In this document: piece after piece, positions 1 through 10,985 of the stretch | Layout of the letters: each line of letters opens with the position of its first letter | Position numbering within the stretch: position 1 is the first letter of the stretch | Assembly (NCBI GenBank): GCA_039621445.1 | Contig: CP154954.1 | Span: 72,792,308-72,856,307, forward strand | Direction: 5' to 3' | From: Euglena gracilis | Taxonomy: Eukaryota > Euglenida > Euglenophyceae > Euglenales | Length of the DNA stretch: 64,000 bases | Program-made: the position numbers and the translations under genes | Notes under the pieces: generated by a model | What the model was told of the DNA's origin: nothing | Database searches by the model: none | The model's input: the letters and a program-made list of their open reading frames with translations, nothing else

Positions 1-180
1 TCCGGTAACCTGAGGGCGAGGTCCAGCCAAGGGGTCCAGGACACCCGCCCTGGCACGATCAGCAAAGGGGGGTGAAACGGTGGCGAAAACTGTTGAGAAA
101 TTAAATTCTTCACAGGTGGCAGCTCCAGTGACCAATGCAAATGTGAACCCCCTCGTCAAAGTCTAGTGCCCGTGAATAGA

Positions 181-473
181 TCATAGCCATTGCCACCCCT
201 CCAGCAACATCAATTTGGTAATGGGGGAGATGGAGAAACAGTTCTGTGTGGAAGTACATTCCCAATGCCAATTCACACGGAAATCAGTGGTGGCATTCAA
301 ATCAGTAGAATTTTGATAGACAATCTGGTGGTGGCAAAGGCAAAGGCAAAGGAAAGGGAAAAGGAAAGATTTCTTGGGGGAAAGGAAACAACGGAAATGA
401 AAGGTCCTGGGGAAAGGGACAGGACGGTGGAAAAGGCAAAGGCAAAGGAAGGGGGAAAGGAAACCGATACTAG
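181..473 (+). pseudogene. Gag/nucleocapsid-like Gly-Lys-rich tail of element A
   Basis: In the frame that ends at the TAG at 471-473, the sequence from about 307 encodes two blocks of alternating Gly and Lys, separated by a Trp/Gly/Asn-rich spacer (ISWGKGNN, ERSWGKGQDGG). Such basic low-complexity tails bind RNA in many Gag proteins that lack zinc knuckles. The position just upstream of the enzymatic domains fits Gag. No capsid fold or start codon is visible; the upstream part is outside the window or decayed. Confidence 0.45.
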
Positions 474-631
474 GATAGCCGGGGTGGACCGTTGGGGGCG
501 GGATCCGCCCCAGGCTCTCATACCCAGCCCCACACAAAGACATACACAAATCCCAGGTGGCAAAAAAAACCTCGTACGAGTGAAAACAATGAAAAATCTG
601 CCATTCCAGCAGATGTCTGCACAAGGTGTGT

Positions 632-777
<146 letters not shown>

Positions 778-848
778 ATGTGAAAATCTGTGAAAAATCA
801 GATATCGTAAGAGATCACGCACAGCCTTTCGAAAAGAAAAGAGCTTAA

Positions 849-1430
849 GACCATTTTCGCGGTAACGGCTCGGTTGTGGATTGCCTGAGAGAGCAGGGGT
901 TTAAGATGGTGTCAGTTGACATAAATACCAGATTTAATCCAACCCACTGTGCAAATATTTTGGAGTGGAGATGTTGGAGGTACCCCCCCCCCGGATATTT
1001 TCAGATCATCGCTGCGGGGGTGCCCTGTACAGAATATAGCTTGGCCAAAACATTGGGAGTAAGAAAGTTGGAGGGGTCTGATCGGCTGATAAGAACAACT
1101 TTGGAAACTGTCGAATATTTCAAACCAAAGTTGTGGTGGAATGAAAGTACCCGTCATGCACTTTTTAGTAAAAGACCCTGTGTTCAAAATCTGACTTTTG
1201 TCGATGTTGATGATTGTCAATTTTGAGATTGGGGAAACCAAAAACCCACGTGGATCTGGGGGAGCGAAAATCTGAGCAAGCTACAAAACAAACCTTGTGA
1301 AGGCCAGACCTGCCCGAATTTCATTCCCGGGGGGGAGTCACTGTGAAAAGTTGGGAGGTTACGGAATGACAGTTGGCACTCAGAAAAAATGGAGGATGCC
1401 CAGATAATTGGTGGAGTATTTGTTAACCGT
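849..1430 (+). pseudogene. C5 cytosine DNA methyltransferase domain inside element A (broken)
   Basis: The enzyme family transfers a methyl group from S-adenosylmethionine to C5 of cytosine in DNA. Motif I-like FRGNGS (about 855-872), SVDI ending the second strand, motif IV GVPCTEYS (about 1017-1040) with the catalytic Pro-Cys, and WWNEST in place of the usual WxENP motif VI (about 1132-1150). After an in-frame TGA at 1224-1226 homology continues with DWGNQKPTWIWGS and CPNFIPGG, then after a frameshift with LGGYGMTVGT and LVEYLL. That is the order expected of the compact Dcm-like enzymes of viruses and retroelements, about 190 residues. Stops and the altered motif VI argue that it is inactive. 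It lies upstream of the protease in the same orientation, so it was probably part of the polyprotein. An independent insertion is possible but less likely. Confidence 0.78.
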
Positions 1431-2019
1431 GTTGGAACGAAAAAGGGGATATTGTTGGGAGGATTATGCTGTTAGGACAGTTTGTATGGAGGAAATTGAG
1501 AATGAATTTTGGGTTAAGGCGGAGCGGGATTGCTTAGCAACCAGCCAAAATACCAGGTGGTAGGAAACTTTTTACGGGGATGAAGATAATGCCATGGAAA
1601 AGGAATGGGGGACGGAGTAAATGTTGTGGATGAACCCCCCCTGGACTTTGTGGCCTGAAGTGGCTGAAAAATTGTAAAATTTCTTATTGTCGGGCAATTT
1701 ACATTTGCCCAGACCGGAATAGGAGGTGGGTGAAAAATCTGGTGGCTATAGCTGTCAAAAATATTTACTTTCCCAAGGGGACAAAGTTGTTTCAGGCTGA
1801 TGGGAGGATTTTGATTGGTACCCGTTGGGGGGTGTGGGCCTTGTTGATCGATAGAAGGCAACCTTCCCAGGGGGGGGGGGGCAGCCCCAGGGAAGAAAAA
1901 AACGGTTCGGCTAAAATAAAGAATGTTGAGGGGGACAAAAACTCGGGGAGGAGCAAAGAAATTTGGGGAGGACAGACAACTTCTGTTGAAAAACCAGATT
2001 CGGTTGAACAATGGGGAGT
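1431..2019. other. Degenerate inter-domain stretch of element A
   Basis: No intact frame. The sequence between methyltransferase and protease is rich in homopolymer runs and has lost reading-frame continuity. A short run near 1735-1800 (NIYFPKGTKLFQADGRI) looks protein-derived but is not identifiable. Confidence 0.5.
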
Positions 2020-2345
2020 AGAAAATAGCCCGAATTTTGATTGACACAGGGGCTGAGGCAAACCTCATTCGACAAGGGTTGATAGTGGAATACCTAATGT
2101 ATCCTTCTCAGGAACCGCTAAGGTTTGAAACGGCCAATGGGCAAACTTTTGGGAGGGGAGCAGATGTGCTAAGGTAAAAGTGACCCTTCAACAAAGTTGG
2201 AATGAGGAAAGGGAACCTGGTTGTGTGGAATATGAGGTAAGTTTTATGAGGCAAATATCAAAGTGGACGCAATTCTTTCCTATCCCTGGTTGGCAGAGGC
2301 AAAACTGGAATTTTTTCCACACCACAAGGCATTGTTGAAAGACAG
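2020..2345 (+). pseudogene. Retropepsin-like aspartic protease remnant of element A
   Basis: The catalytic signature ILIDTGAEANLI is read at about 2030-2075. It is followed by LRFETANGQTFGRG, and after a break by VDAILSYPWLAEAKLEF (about 2262-2310), matching the second conserved hydrophobic-Gly/Ser-x-x-W/F-L block of retropepsins. Such proteases cleave the Gag-Pol polyprotein during particle maturation. The domain is split over at least two frames, so it is non-functional. Confidence 0.72.
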
Positions 2346-2789
2346 CCACGACCATGTCGTTGTTGAAAGATGTTGTTGAAAGACTGAGGGGACCGCAAAA
2401 ATACAGGGATGAAACAAATTTTTCATTGCACAATGTGACTGTGGCAGACGGGTCTTCGTTTGGGTTGCAAAAACTTGGTCTTTGTTTGCCTTTGGAATGG
2501 TTGGAACAGGAATTGTAATTTTTGAGCGATGAGGACCTGGGGGAGGTTGCCATGTTTCTGGAGGGAAGTGACCCCCCAGAAGGGGGAGGACCAAAAGGAG
2601 GATTAACGGGTAGTAAAGTTGAGGGAACAAGTTTTGAAAGATTACAGGGGGACGGTATTTCGGTCATCGCCGTTTCCAGACCCCCGCAAAAGAGGGCAAT
2701 ATGGTTACGCATACATGCCGTTGAAGGAGGGGGCAAAGCCAACCAGACAGGAGTCTTTTTTCGTGCACGGTGGGATGAAAGAGGCACTT

Positions 2790-3900
2790 AAAAAATGAAC
2801 GGAGGCTGGATCTACAAAAAAATTCATCGAGCCAGCCACACCCAAAAAAATCTGAATGACTATCCAAGACTTTTACAGTATCAAAAAAATTCAACGATTT
2901 TACTTGGAGGGGGCTGGTGCACCTCAGGGGGCCAAACAGCCAAACAAGGTGATGCAACTACCCACTGCCAACAATTGAAGACATTTTGGTCAAACATGGT
3001 GCAAATCAAACGTTTTCGATCATCGATTTGAAGCAAGCTTTTCACCAACAACCTCTGCACCCAGAAGGTTGACTCATACCGTGTTTTTTCACCCCCAAAG
3101 GCATTTTTAAGTGGAGATTGAATGTAATCGGTTTGACAAAAGCCCCTCCAGCAATTACAGAGTTTGACACCAGTAAGGGATATCGCCACAGGGTACATAG
3201 ATGATATACTTGTGGGGAAAACGGTCGGGGAAGGGGAGGACCTGTTGGCACATTAAAAAGATTTGAGGAGGGTGTTGCAGGTGCTCAAAACAGCACTTTT
3301 GGTGGCTAATGAATTCAAATCAAAGCTTTTTGTGGAGGAGGTTGAATTTTGTGAGCAAATTTTAGGAAAAGGGACTAGAAGACCAGCACCGGGAAAGCTA
3401 CGAGCCATCGAAAAGTGGGAGGTTCCAAAACAATTACAGCTTTGAGAGCCTTTTTGGGATTCACAAATTATTGCAATGCATACATTCACATGTATGCGGA
3501 AGTAGCAGCCCGTTTTCAAAACAAATTGAAAGTTGCCAGGGACGTTGGAAAGAAAGGAAGTCGAAAACCTGTGCAATTTGATGGGGAGGATTTAAATCTT
3601 TTGAGGAGCTGAAAAAAAGGTTGTGTTCGGGCCTAATGTTGCAACGGGTAGACCCAGATAAAACATTTGTGCTGAGGATAGATGCCAGTGGGTACGCCGT
3701 GGGGACAACGTTAGAGCAGATGAAGGAGGGGGGAGGAAGACCAACATCACAGGATGTGATTGAAAAAAGAACTGTGCCAGTGGCATTTATGTTTCTAAAA
3801 TTGACCGAGGTGCATACAAAACGGACCCTCAGGGAGTTGGAGACGTACGCCATAATTTTGGATCTACAAAAATGGGAGAGTTGGATTGCAACCTGTTTAA
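2790..3900 (+). pseudogene. Reverse transcriptase-RNase H remnant of element A
   Basis: RT blocks: YPLPTIEDIL then FSIIDLKQAFHQ (about 2960-3050), a degraded fingers/palm region, and the catalytic YIDDILVG (about 3198-3222). The thumb/connection follows, with FVEEVEFCEQILGKG (about 3330-3370) and LRAFLGFTNYCNAYI (3440-3490). RNase H starts near 3655 with VLRIDASGYAVGTTLEQ and continues to LRELETYAIILDLQKWESW (about 3830-3890), where the copy ends. Blocks lie in several frames with stops. The order and the YIDD box are typical of Ty3/gypsy RT. Only the front part of RNase H survives. Confidence 0.82.
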
Positions 3901-3911
3901 TATTATATTAA

Positions 3912-4186
3912 TATATTAATTAATAATATAAAAGTTGTTTGCCCTTTTACCCAATTAAGAAGCAGAGCACAAGGCAGGGGAGAAGCCCTATGGGCTACGA
4001 CAAGGAAAAGTGCCAAGTGACTTGGCTGTCCTTTCATGACTTCAAAATGAGAAAAATCAAACTTGGAAGCCAAGTCTTAGATAAAATACCAGAATGGAAT
4101 AAAATACCACCTGTGGAGAGGAGAACCAGAATTAGGCTTAGGTATTCCTAATTCAGGCCGTTGGCCATCTGTAGGAATACCGTAAT
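3912..4186. other. AT-rich spacer between elements A and B
   Basis: Starts with a TTAATATATTAA-type stretch right where RNase H homology ends. No coding signal. The last 70 bases contain GGTATTCCTAATT and GGAATACCGTAATT, an imperfect inverted pair just outside the 5' LTR of element B. Confidence 0.5.
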
Positions 4187-4463
4187 TGGTTCCTCATTCA
4201 AGGTGTACAGGGTTTGGTGCTTTGCAATTCTCTTTTAGAATTCTGAGGGCGAAGTCCCATTTGAATAGAAGTTTTCTTTCTTTCTTTTACAAAGCTCGGA
4301 GGAGTAAAATATCACTTTCATATAAGGGACTGCGGTCCCACCAATTCTCTTTGCCTTTGTGCTTTGCAATCAAAAGGGGAAACGGAAGCAAAGTTTATTG
4401 TTACTCCTCCCACCGACTTTTCAGGAGGAAAGCATAAGTAGAAAAGCCGGGGTGGGACGTACA
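4187..4463 (+). repeat. 5' LTR of element B
   Basis: Near-identical over most of its length to 21525-21748. Shared landmarks are TTTGGTGCTTTGCAATT, CTGAGGGCGAAGTCC, CTCGGAGGAG, TTTCATATAAGGGACTGCGG and GGTGGGACGTACA. It begins TGGTTC and ends near GTACA. This copy has about 50 extra bases (about 4384-4434) absent from the 3' copy, an insertion here or a deletion there. It contains the hairpin GGGAC-TGCG-GTCCC. Confidence 0.85.
4321..4326 (+). promoter_or_regulatory. TATA-like box in the 5' LTR
   Basis: TATAAG in the context TTTCATATAAGGGAC, conserved at the same place in the 3' LTR (21657-21662). A likely core promoter of the element's genomic RNA; conservation between LTRs alone does not prove function. 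Confidence 0.4.
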
Positions 4464-4465
4464 CT

Positions 4466-4477
4466 TGGTAGCAGAAT
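4466..4477 (+). promoter_or_regulatory. Primer-binding site of element B (initiator tRNA-Met type)
   Basis: TGGTAGCAGA starts within three bases of the LTR end. It is the complement of a tRNA 3' end, CCA included, and matches the initiator tRNA-Met acceptor end (..TCTGCTACCA) over ten bases, the commonest primer of plant and fungal gypsy elements. It confirms the LTR boundary and the plus orientation. Confidence 0.75.
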
Positions 4478-4480
4478 AGG

Positions 4481-5245
4481 TTTAACGGTCGAACGACCAA
4501 AGGTGAGCTCAGCAAAGGTTGCGTACGCACGGGCGAGGTGTCTCAGTGGCACAAGTGGCTACGGCTGCATCACGAAGCCTCTGAGCCCCCGCCTTTGCTT
4601 ACCTTTTTGGGTGTTTTAGCACAAATTTTTACAATTTTTACGACTTTCACAAACATTTTCCCCACTTTTCATCAAAAATGAAAATCACAAATGCAGACAA
4701 TGGAAACGCACCTATTAACTATGCTTTGTTAATAGGTTCGCTTCGTGGACTGCAGAATGCAGACGAAGTCGCTACGGCGACAGAAAAATTTTACTCACAA
4801 GGGGCATGCCCAAGCCCCTTATGCGGTGGAAAATTTTTCCGTACAAAGGGCGGATGCCCAAACCTCATTAGCGGTACCCCCCCCACAACTGGGTTTTCGA
4901 ACCCAAACCGCATTGGCGTTACCCTCCCCCTACAACAAGCCGCTTCGGCGGTGCCCCCCCACTCCAAGGGTCTTCGGACCCAAGCCGCTTCGGCGGTGCC
5001 CCTCCCCTCCAAGGGTTCTTGGACCCAAGCCGCTTCGGCGGTGCCCCCCCCCCTCCAAGGGTCTTCGGACCCAAGCCGCTTCGGCGGTGCCCACCCCTCC
5101 AAGGGTCTACGGACCCAACCCGCATTCGCGGACCCACCGTTAAAACAGCCGCATTTGCGGTACAACATAACCCTACAATGGGTCTACGGACCCCCTCCGC
5201 TTCTGCGGAGTGTGACTCACAAGTGGGCAGAATGCCTGAACGGAA
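4481..5245 (+). other. Leader region of element B
   Basis: Lies between the primer site and the first long coding frame. A frame opens with an ATG at 4678 and runs through the hairpin repeats to 5256, but its Pro/Ala/Ser-rich product mirrors the DNA repeat and may not be a real protein. Holds the TTCG hairpin array (listed separately). Confidence 0.5.
4860..5220. repeat. Tandem array of paired TTCG-loop hairpins
   Basis: A unit of roughly 45-50 bases is repeated about five times, alternating two perfect mini-hairpins: CCGC-TTCG-GCGG (4940-4951, 4985-4996, 5030-5041, 5076-5087) and GGGTC-TTCG-GACCC (4968-4981, 5059-5072), with variants such as GGGTC-TACG-GACCC. Stems are joined by C-rich spacers (CCCCCCC..CCAA). 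UUCG and UACG loops are the most stable RNA tetraloops, so the leader RNA would fold into a row of stable stem-loops. Confidence 0.85.
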
Positions 5246-7240
5246 TTGGCAGTTAGTGCCTTTTGGCACCCAATTGCCAACAGAGCCCCCCCCCCTTACG
5301 AGGACGGGTTGGAAACACCTTTTTTTTCCAACCCCCCGCGGCCCTACCACCGGTTAAGCCTCATTCGGGACTTGCCCCCCCCTCCACAATTGGGAGAAAT
5401 CCCAGAACTACCTTGGTCCGCTGAAATGCGGTTGGTGGTCCCGGACACTGCCGGTGTCATTGTTCCCATGGACAATGACCCCGAGGAAGACCGGGATTCG
5501 TTGTCCAGTAATACCGTTGAGCGCGTAGTCGCAAATTTACCAGAGAAACACCCACTACAACAGCAATTTCGACACATCGAAGCATGTTTCCAAAATTGCG
5601 CTAAAACGCTGAACCAAGTCCTACAATTTGACGAAGACAGTCACAAGGCCGTTTTCGGCAAGCTGGACTTCCTTTGGCAATATATCCAAGAATTTAGACA
5701 ATTTTGCCAAAAGAATTTTAACTCCACTACAATGGACCTTCAGAACCTCCACCAAGGTTTTGACGCATTTTTGCGCAACACCTTAGTACAAAGCTTCCAA
5801 CAGGTACAAGAGACCCTCCACACCGCGGAATCGCGGAATAACACAAAATTTTCACATTTACAACAAAATCTACAACAACTGTTCACACAACTAGAAAACT
5901 TTTCTTATACAATGTAAGAAATGCAGTCCCGGTTACAACAACGGGATAAAGTGCCTACCGGTGCGGAACTTGGCTCAGATGTCTCAATGAGCACATTTCA
6001 ACTTTGTTCAATGTGGTACAACAATCCCAAGAACGTATTTTGTGTTTGGGTGATGAAAACGCGAGTTTTCGTCAAAATTTTGCACAAATACGCGAAAACT
6101 ATGTACAAAGGCTTTTGCTCAACAACTGGAACAGCGGATTGCTCGTTTGGAACAAAATTCCTGCAAATGCGGCGAAGCTTCTAACACTTTGACCACATTG
6201 CACACTCAAGTGGCGGAAATCGTGCATCGGCAGGATTTTCTCTGTGAAAAGTGGCAAAACGACATACAAAAACTTGAAACCGCTTCCAATGCGCTACAAA
6301 CCGCTATGGCGGAACTCCAATCACGCGATGCGGTGATTCTTAGCTTACAAACCGCGAATGCGGAACTCCAAGACCGAGAAACGGTCATAACTACCATCCA
6401 AACCGCGAATGCGGACCTCCAAATCACGTTTGCAGACCTGAAAACCGTTTTTGCGGATGTTTCGGGACTACAAACTGCAATTGGGGACTTACAACGCCGC
6501 TTTGCGGAAACTTCCACCAAAAATCCCAGTATGGGAGCATTACGATCCAATGTAACCGATTTGCACAACCAGTTACAAGCGGACGTGAACAAAATCGAAT
6601 CCGCATTTGCGGATTTGCACAAACGGTGCAACGGTATTCAAAACTCAATTCCGAATGTCACCGGCATTGAAACCGCGCTTGTGGATTTGAATACTCAAAA
6701 CAAAACCCTACAATCCACCACTTCCCATTTACAAAAACGCGTACAAGCACTTACTACAAGGGTCTCCGGACTCCAACCGTCTTCGGATGGTCAACCGGTT
6801 CGCGAAGTCGAACTACCCCTTGATTTTCTTACATTTTATGATCAAATGCTTGCGAAAAATAAGGAAAACTTACAAGAATTTTGTGAAACCTTGATGAGGA
6901 CCGAAAATTCGGTCACCAACAAATTGTCACACTAAAACAACGAATTTCGGTGTTGGAGAACCGACTTTCTACAGTGATGGATGACAAAACCGCTGAAAAT
7001 GCGGTAGGGGTACCCCAACCCACGTTGGGTGCCACAACCCCACAAACCGAGAATCGGTTGAACGCCCTTACAACCGCAATGGAAACTTTGGTTAAGCGGG
7101 ACCAATTCTTGGACACCACTTTTACAAAGCTTTCCGCGTATTTTGACTCCATTGTTGACAAAATACCACTTTTGGATAAGATACCTTCATACCGCAAACG
7201 TGTTAAGCGTTTGCAGTGTGATGTTGAACGAATTTGAGAC
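5246..7240 (+). pseudogene. Coiled-coil-rich first ORF (Gag N-terminal part) of element B
   Basis: A Pro-rich start (5246-5400) and an acidic stretch (DNDPEEDRD) are followed by long Gln/Leu/Ala-rich helix-forming sequence. It reads in one frame to a TAA at 5915-5917 and then, after frameshifts, through 6147-6935 and 6950-7237. Heptad-like LQTANAELQ / LQSRDAVILS / LQTAIGDLQ repeats at 6290-6520 indicate an extended coiled coil. Many repeats are encoded over palindromic DNA such as CCGC-GAAT-GCGG (6352-6363, 6403-6414). No enzyme motif. It probably belongs to the Gag polyprotein as an oligomerisation region. Broken by at least two frameshifts and stops. Confidence 0.55.
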
Positions 7241-7249
7241 CTTTTCCAA

Positions 7250-8775
7250 GTGGTTGGTTCATTGGAACAAAGTATCCAATATTTTGCATTGAGTTTAGGT
7301 GGATTCATGCAAAATCCCGCAACCCCGCGCACTTTGCAAAACCGTGTTTTCGGTGGTCAAAATGCAACTTCCAGCTCACAACGCGCTTTTCGCGCATCAA
7401 CCGAAGCATCTTCGGATGCCCGACATCCATCTCCCGACTTTGTGCATCAAATTCACGATTCGTTGGATGCCAATTCATCCAAAAGCGCAGTATGCGCAAC
7501 CCTACAAGCATCTTCGGATGCGCATGCCCTACAAGCATCCACGGATGCACATGATCATGAACATGCCTATAATCGCGACAACAATCGCCCGTTTTTACCA
7601 CAACTTAAGATCCCCCCCCTTAAGGGTGATTCTTCGGATGAGGAACCGGTTTTTACTACAAAAACCGCAAATCCTCTGGTTTTACAACAAGAAATTAGCG
7701 AATCGGGACTGATTCGCGGAATGAGCCATACCCCTACCCCGGGTATTGGCCATGAATCGTGAATGCGAAGCACGGAATTTACCTCGGTTCCCCGATTTGC
7801 GGGTGAACAACGGGATTCCTACCCCCCTGGTATGTTACCACTCCCCGAATCGCGGAATCGCGACTCTTTACAATCCGAATCGCGGAATCGTGAAACACAA
7901 CCATATAATTCGCGGAACTGCGATGTACCAAATACCCATGGTACCTACGGTACCATGAGTACCATCCTGGATGCGCATTCGCGCATGCCATCACAACAAC
8001 CCTATAATAACAATTATGATGGAAATCGCGGCCCACAACGCGATTTCAAAAGCACCATTACAATTGCCAACAAGGTAAAACCACAATGGGACGGAGATTC
8101 CACAACTTGGAAACAATTTTGGCGCGACTGGACATACTACTGGGACTTGAAGGGTCCAACCCAAGACGAGAACCCCGAGGTAATCAAAATGGAATTCATT
8201 GATTGCCTTCCCAAGGAAGAAAAAGATCGCACCCGACAACTTGTGATCCGGAATCGGATTACTTTTGATGAACTGGTTGACCAATATGTGTCAACCTGTT
8301 CAAGCCTAATTTCGCGAATTACGCTGGAGAAAAAATGGCGGCAATTAGCGCCAACTAACCGAAAATGGAAGTCAATCAACCTTTGGTATTCCAAATGGTT
8401 GGGATTGGCTTCTGAGGTTGATGAACTGGGAGAGAACCAAACGAAAGAACAATTTGATGTGGTTCTCTTGATGTGGTCCATGTCATTCCTACAATTATCA
8501 AGGACATCCACCGCGAGGAACTCGCGGACAACAAACTCACAATTGAACAACGATGGAATTATGTTTCCAAACAAATGAAACTCTCACAACTTTTGGGACA
8601 GATACAATCGGCTTACACCCACCACCTTACCGCTGGTCTCCCTAGCGGTACGGTAAGTGCCCTACAAAAGATTTCTTCTCCAAAGTCACCACGGGGATAC
8701 GGTAAACATACAAACTCCCCAAGGGGAGATACAAAAACGCGCTATCCGCGCTCATCTGACAAATCTTCTGACTAA
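7250..8775 (+). pseudogene. Gag capsid-like region of element B
   Basis: After a low-complexity Ser/Asp/Ala/His stretch with repeats of ASSDAHALQ type (7370-7560), a globular region starts near 8060: VKPQWDGDSTTWKQFWRDW, then FIDCLPKEEKDRTRQLVI and the helix-rich IEQRWNYVSKQM. Trp/Phe-rich helices followed by a zinc-knuckle tail are what a retrotransposon capsid looks like. Frames change near 7760 and again near 8480. The RS-rich tail with a knuckle follows directly. Assignment to Gag rests on order and composition, not on a recognised signature. Confidence 0.6.
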
Positions 8776-9520
8776 ACTTGCTTTTTGCGCAACAAATCGG
8801 GGGGTACGTCCCGTGATTGCCCCCACCCTGATACGCGAAAGCGGTATCAGAGTCCAAGGGGTTCACAATCCTCGCGGAGCTCGCGCTCCTCTGGATATTC
8901 GCACAAATCTGGACATTCACAATCTTCGGGTTATCGACAAAGGTCCCGATCACCGCTCCGCGACCGCGGACACGATCGCGCAACTCGTGGTCGATCACCC
9001 CGATCCCCTTACAAACGTGTTACAAATCGTGATTCATCGCGATCACGGTCGTGAAGTGGATCATCGTCTTCGCGATCGTCATCCGGGAAACCGGGTTACA
9101 ACAACCATGGCCGAACGGGATTCCGTTCACCAAGGCGTCCAAGGGGCCCATCACAAAACCGACAAAAGTCACAAAATCGACAAAAGTGTTCCCTTTGTGG
9201 ATCACACAACCACCACTCCTCCAAATGTTACCGTTCTCGCTCTCCCCGCCCGAACAAACGTCACCACAATGATACAAAAAACAATAGCAAACACAAGGTC
9301 GGGTTCAAAGTCTCCTCTTTAGAGGGGGGAACCCCGGCTTCGAGCAGGGAGGGGGATGAGAACTCCGAATCCTCGATGGAGGACGACCGCAATGCGGTCC
9401 GCGCATTGCGCGCTATTTACTCACACAAGAAAAAAACAGCCGAGGTGCTGAATCGGACTTGGAGTAGGGGAGCCCGAGGTCTGTGGGCACGGACGTCTGG
9501 GCTGATGAACAGACGGAAGT
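8776..9520 (+). pseudogene. Arg/Ser-rich nucleocapsid tail with CCHC zinc knuckles (element B Gag)
   Basis: Same frame as 8473-8775, read through in-frame TGAs at 8773-8775 and 9052-9054. It opens with a damaged knuckle (CFLRNKSGGTSRDC: second Cys replaced by Arg, His by Gly). A long RS/RG region with SRSPLRDRG and SRSRS runs follows. A perfect knuckle CSLCGSHNHHSSKC, spacing C-x2-C-x4-H-x4-C, lies at 9187-9228, followed by YRSRSPR. Zinc knuckles bind the genomic RNA. The interleaved RS domain resembles SR splicing factors and could bind RNA or nuclear import receptors (inference). The frame ends near 9520, close to the protease frame. Confidence 0.72.
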
Positions 9521-9599
9521 AGGACCTGATCAACCTTACTTTCCCTGCCCATCTGCCTTTTTGGTCGGTACCCAGAAAATTTTCGGGTCCCCCACCCCC

Positions 9600-10241
9600 C
9601 ACTCCAAATTTCTGCCTGGAATGCTGAGCAAAGTAGGAACGGCATCCTGGAATAGTTGGAGAGACAACAATTTTACACCGGATCCTGCACTTTGCGTACC
9701 ACCCATGGAACTTTTGGTCCAAGCGGAAATCCGAACACAAAAATTTTCCACCAAATGCAAACTTTTGGTCGACACAGGGTGTCGAATCCCCCTTCTCTTT
9801 CGAACGGGATTAATTCCCAACTCCCTCTTGGTGAAAGCCAAGTACCCCATCAAAATTATGAGTGCTGACAACAGCCCCATGTGCGGTGGTGACTTGGGAT
9901 GCTTTTTGGACATACTCCTCCCCATCATCCCCAAGCACCATTCACAGACCCCACACATACAAAATGTTCTGGGTACCTGGAGTTACGAATCGGGTATCCG
10001 CGGTTCTGACGTAATTTTGGGTTTTCCATTCTTGCGTTCGAACCGCCTTGTTGTGGGCTGCCCCTCCCTCGGTTTGCGCACTACTACACACCGAATTTCT
10101 TCCCCAAGGCATCTTCCCAGATGTCACCCCGCCTGGCCGCAACGTTTTCTACAACCGAAAACACCGTTTCCTACACCAGGGGTAAAGAGGAAGCTGCCCC
10201 CCTACCCACTACACTTTTGCCGCACGTTTCCCATGCGGTAG
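9600..10241 (+). pseudogene. Aspartic protease domain of element B
   Basis: KLLVDTGCRIPLLF (about 9760-9800) is the retropepsin active-site loop, with the usual Asp-Thr-Gly followed by Cys rather than Ala/Ser. IKIMSADNSPMCGG follows. GSDVILGFPFLR (about 9994-10030) is the second conserved hydrophobic block. Together they span about 90 residues, the normal retropepsin core. The protease would cut Gag-Pol. It is in a different frame from the Gag tail, so either frameshifting or damage separates them. A TGA closes the frame at 10239-10241. Confidence 0.75.
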
Positions 10242-10985
10242 GGAAAGCGAGTAGCTTAAACCCCCACGTTTCACTGGGTTCCAAGGTGAAAGACCAAAGG
10301 TCTGAAGAAATTTCGGTGTCGAGTAGCCGCCAAGCTGCACAAGTTTTACGTTTTCCACCAGGTGTGTCGATTTCGGACACCCCTGTACACCCCCCAGCAG
10401 CTACAACTTCCAACACCCCTATACACACACTGCACATGACTGACATGCACTACCAAACCAACACTTCCTACCAATGCGCACATTGCCGGAGAATTTCCTC
10501 ACAACCTGATTTTGACTGTGGATGTATTGTTGAACCTTCCAAACTAATCGCTTTACTCAACAATCAGAGTACACTTGGTACCGGAACCGGTAACGAGGGT
10601 ACCCTGCCCGCTGAACGAGAATACAACACACCGGGTTGTTACCCGTTGTGTGTTGAAGTACATCGACAATTGGACAAACACGGAATCGCGTCCCTGTTCT
10701 GAATCGCGAGAATCGCGCTGGAAGATCTCCAATGGCAGAAAGCCAATCTCTCTGACCCCGAATGGCAGAATGCCAACCCCTCCAATGTCCCTGCAGACAA
10801 GTGGCAGAATGCCAACGACAACTGTCCTTTATACAATACACCTGATACACTTGGTACAATGCCTGATGAAGTGTCTTCGGACACACCACATTACCGATGT
10901 GGCTCGGTAAACTGTGCTTCAGCCCTCCACGGGACTGAAACCGCAACAGTTTTCGCGAACCGCATCTGGAATGAGTTCAATTTTG
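10121..10985 (+). pseudogene. Spacer region of pol with a Cys-rich motif (element B)
   Basis: From 10121 a second frame overlaps the protease end and encodes Ser/Thr/Pro-rich sequence, then CAHCRRISSQPDFDCGC (about 10477-10530), a possible small zinc-binding site. It stops at 10700-10702. A short stretch of repeats built on GGCAGAATGCCA (10730-10820) follows, then the frame that leads into the DIRS-like module. No known pol domain is recognised. Confidence 0.4.

Noticed and set aside
4525-4590. tRNA-like sequence in the leader (GTCTCAGTGGCACAAGTGG)
   Set aside because: The A-box resemblance is weak, there is no TTCGA-type B box at the right distance, and the stems are explained by the hairpin habit of element B.
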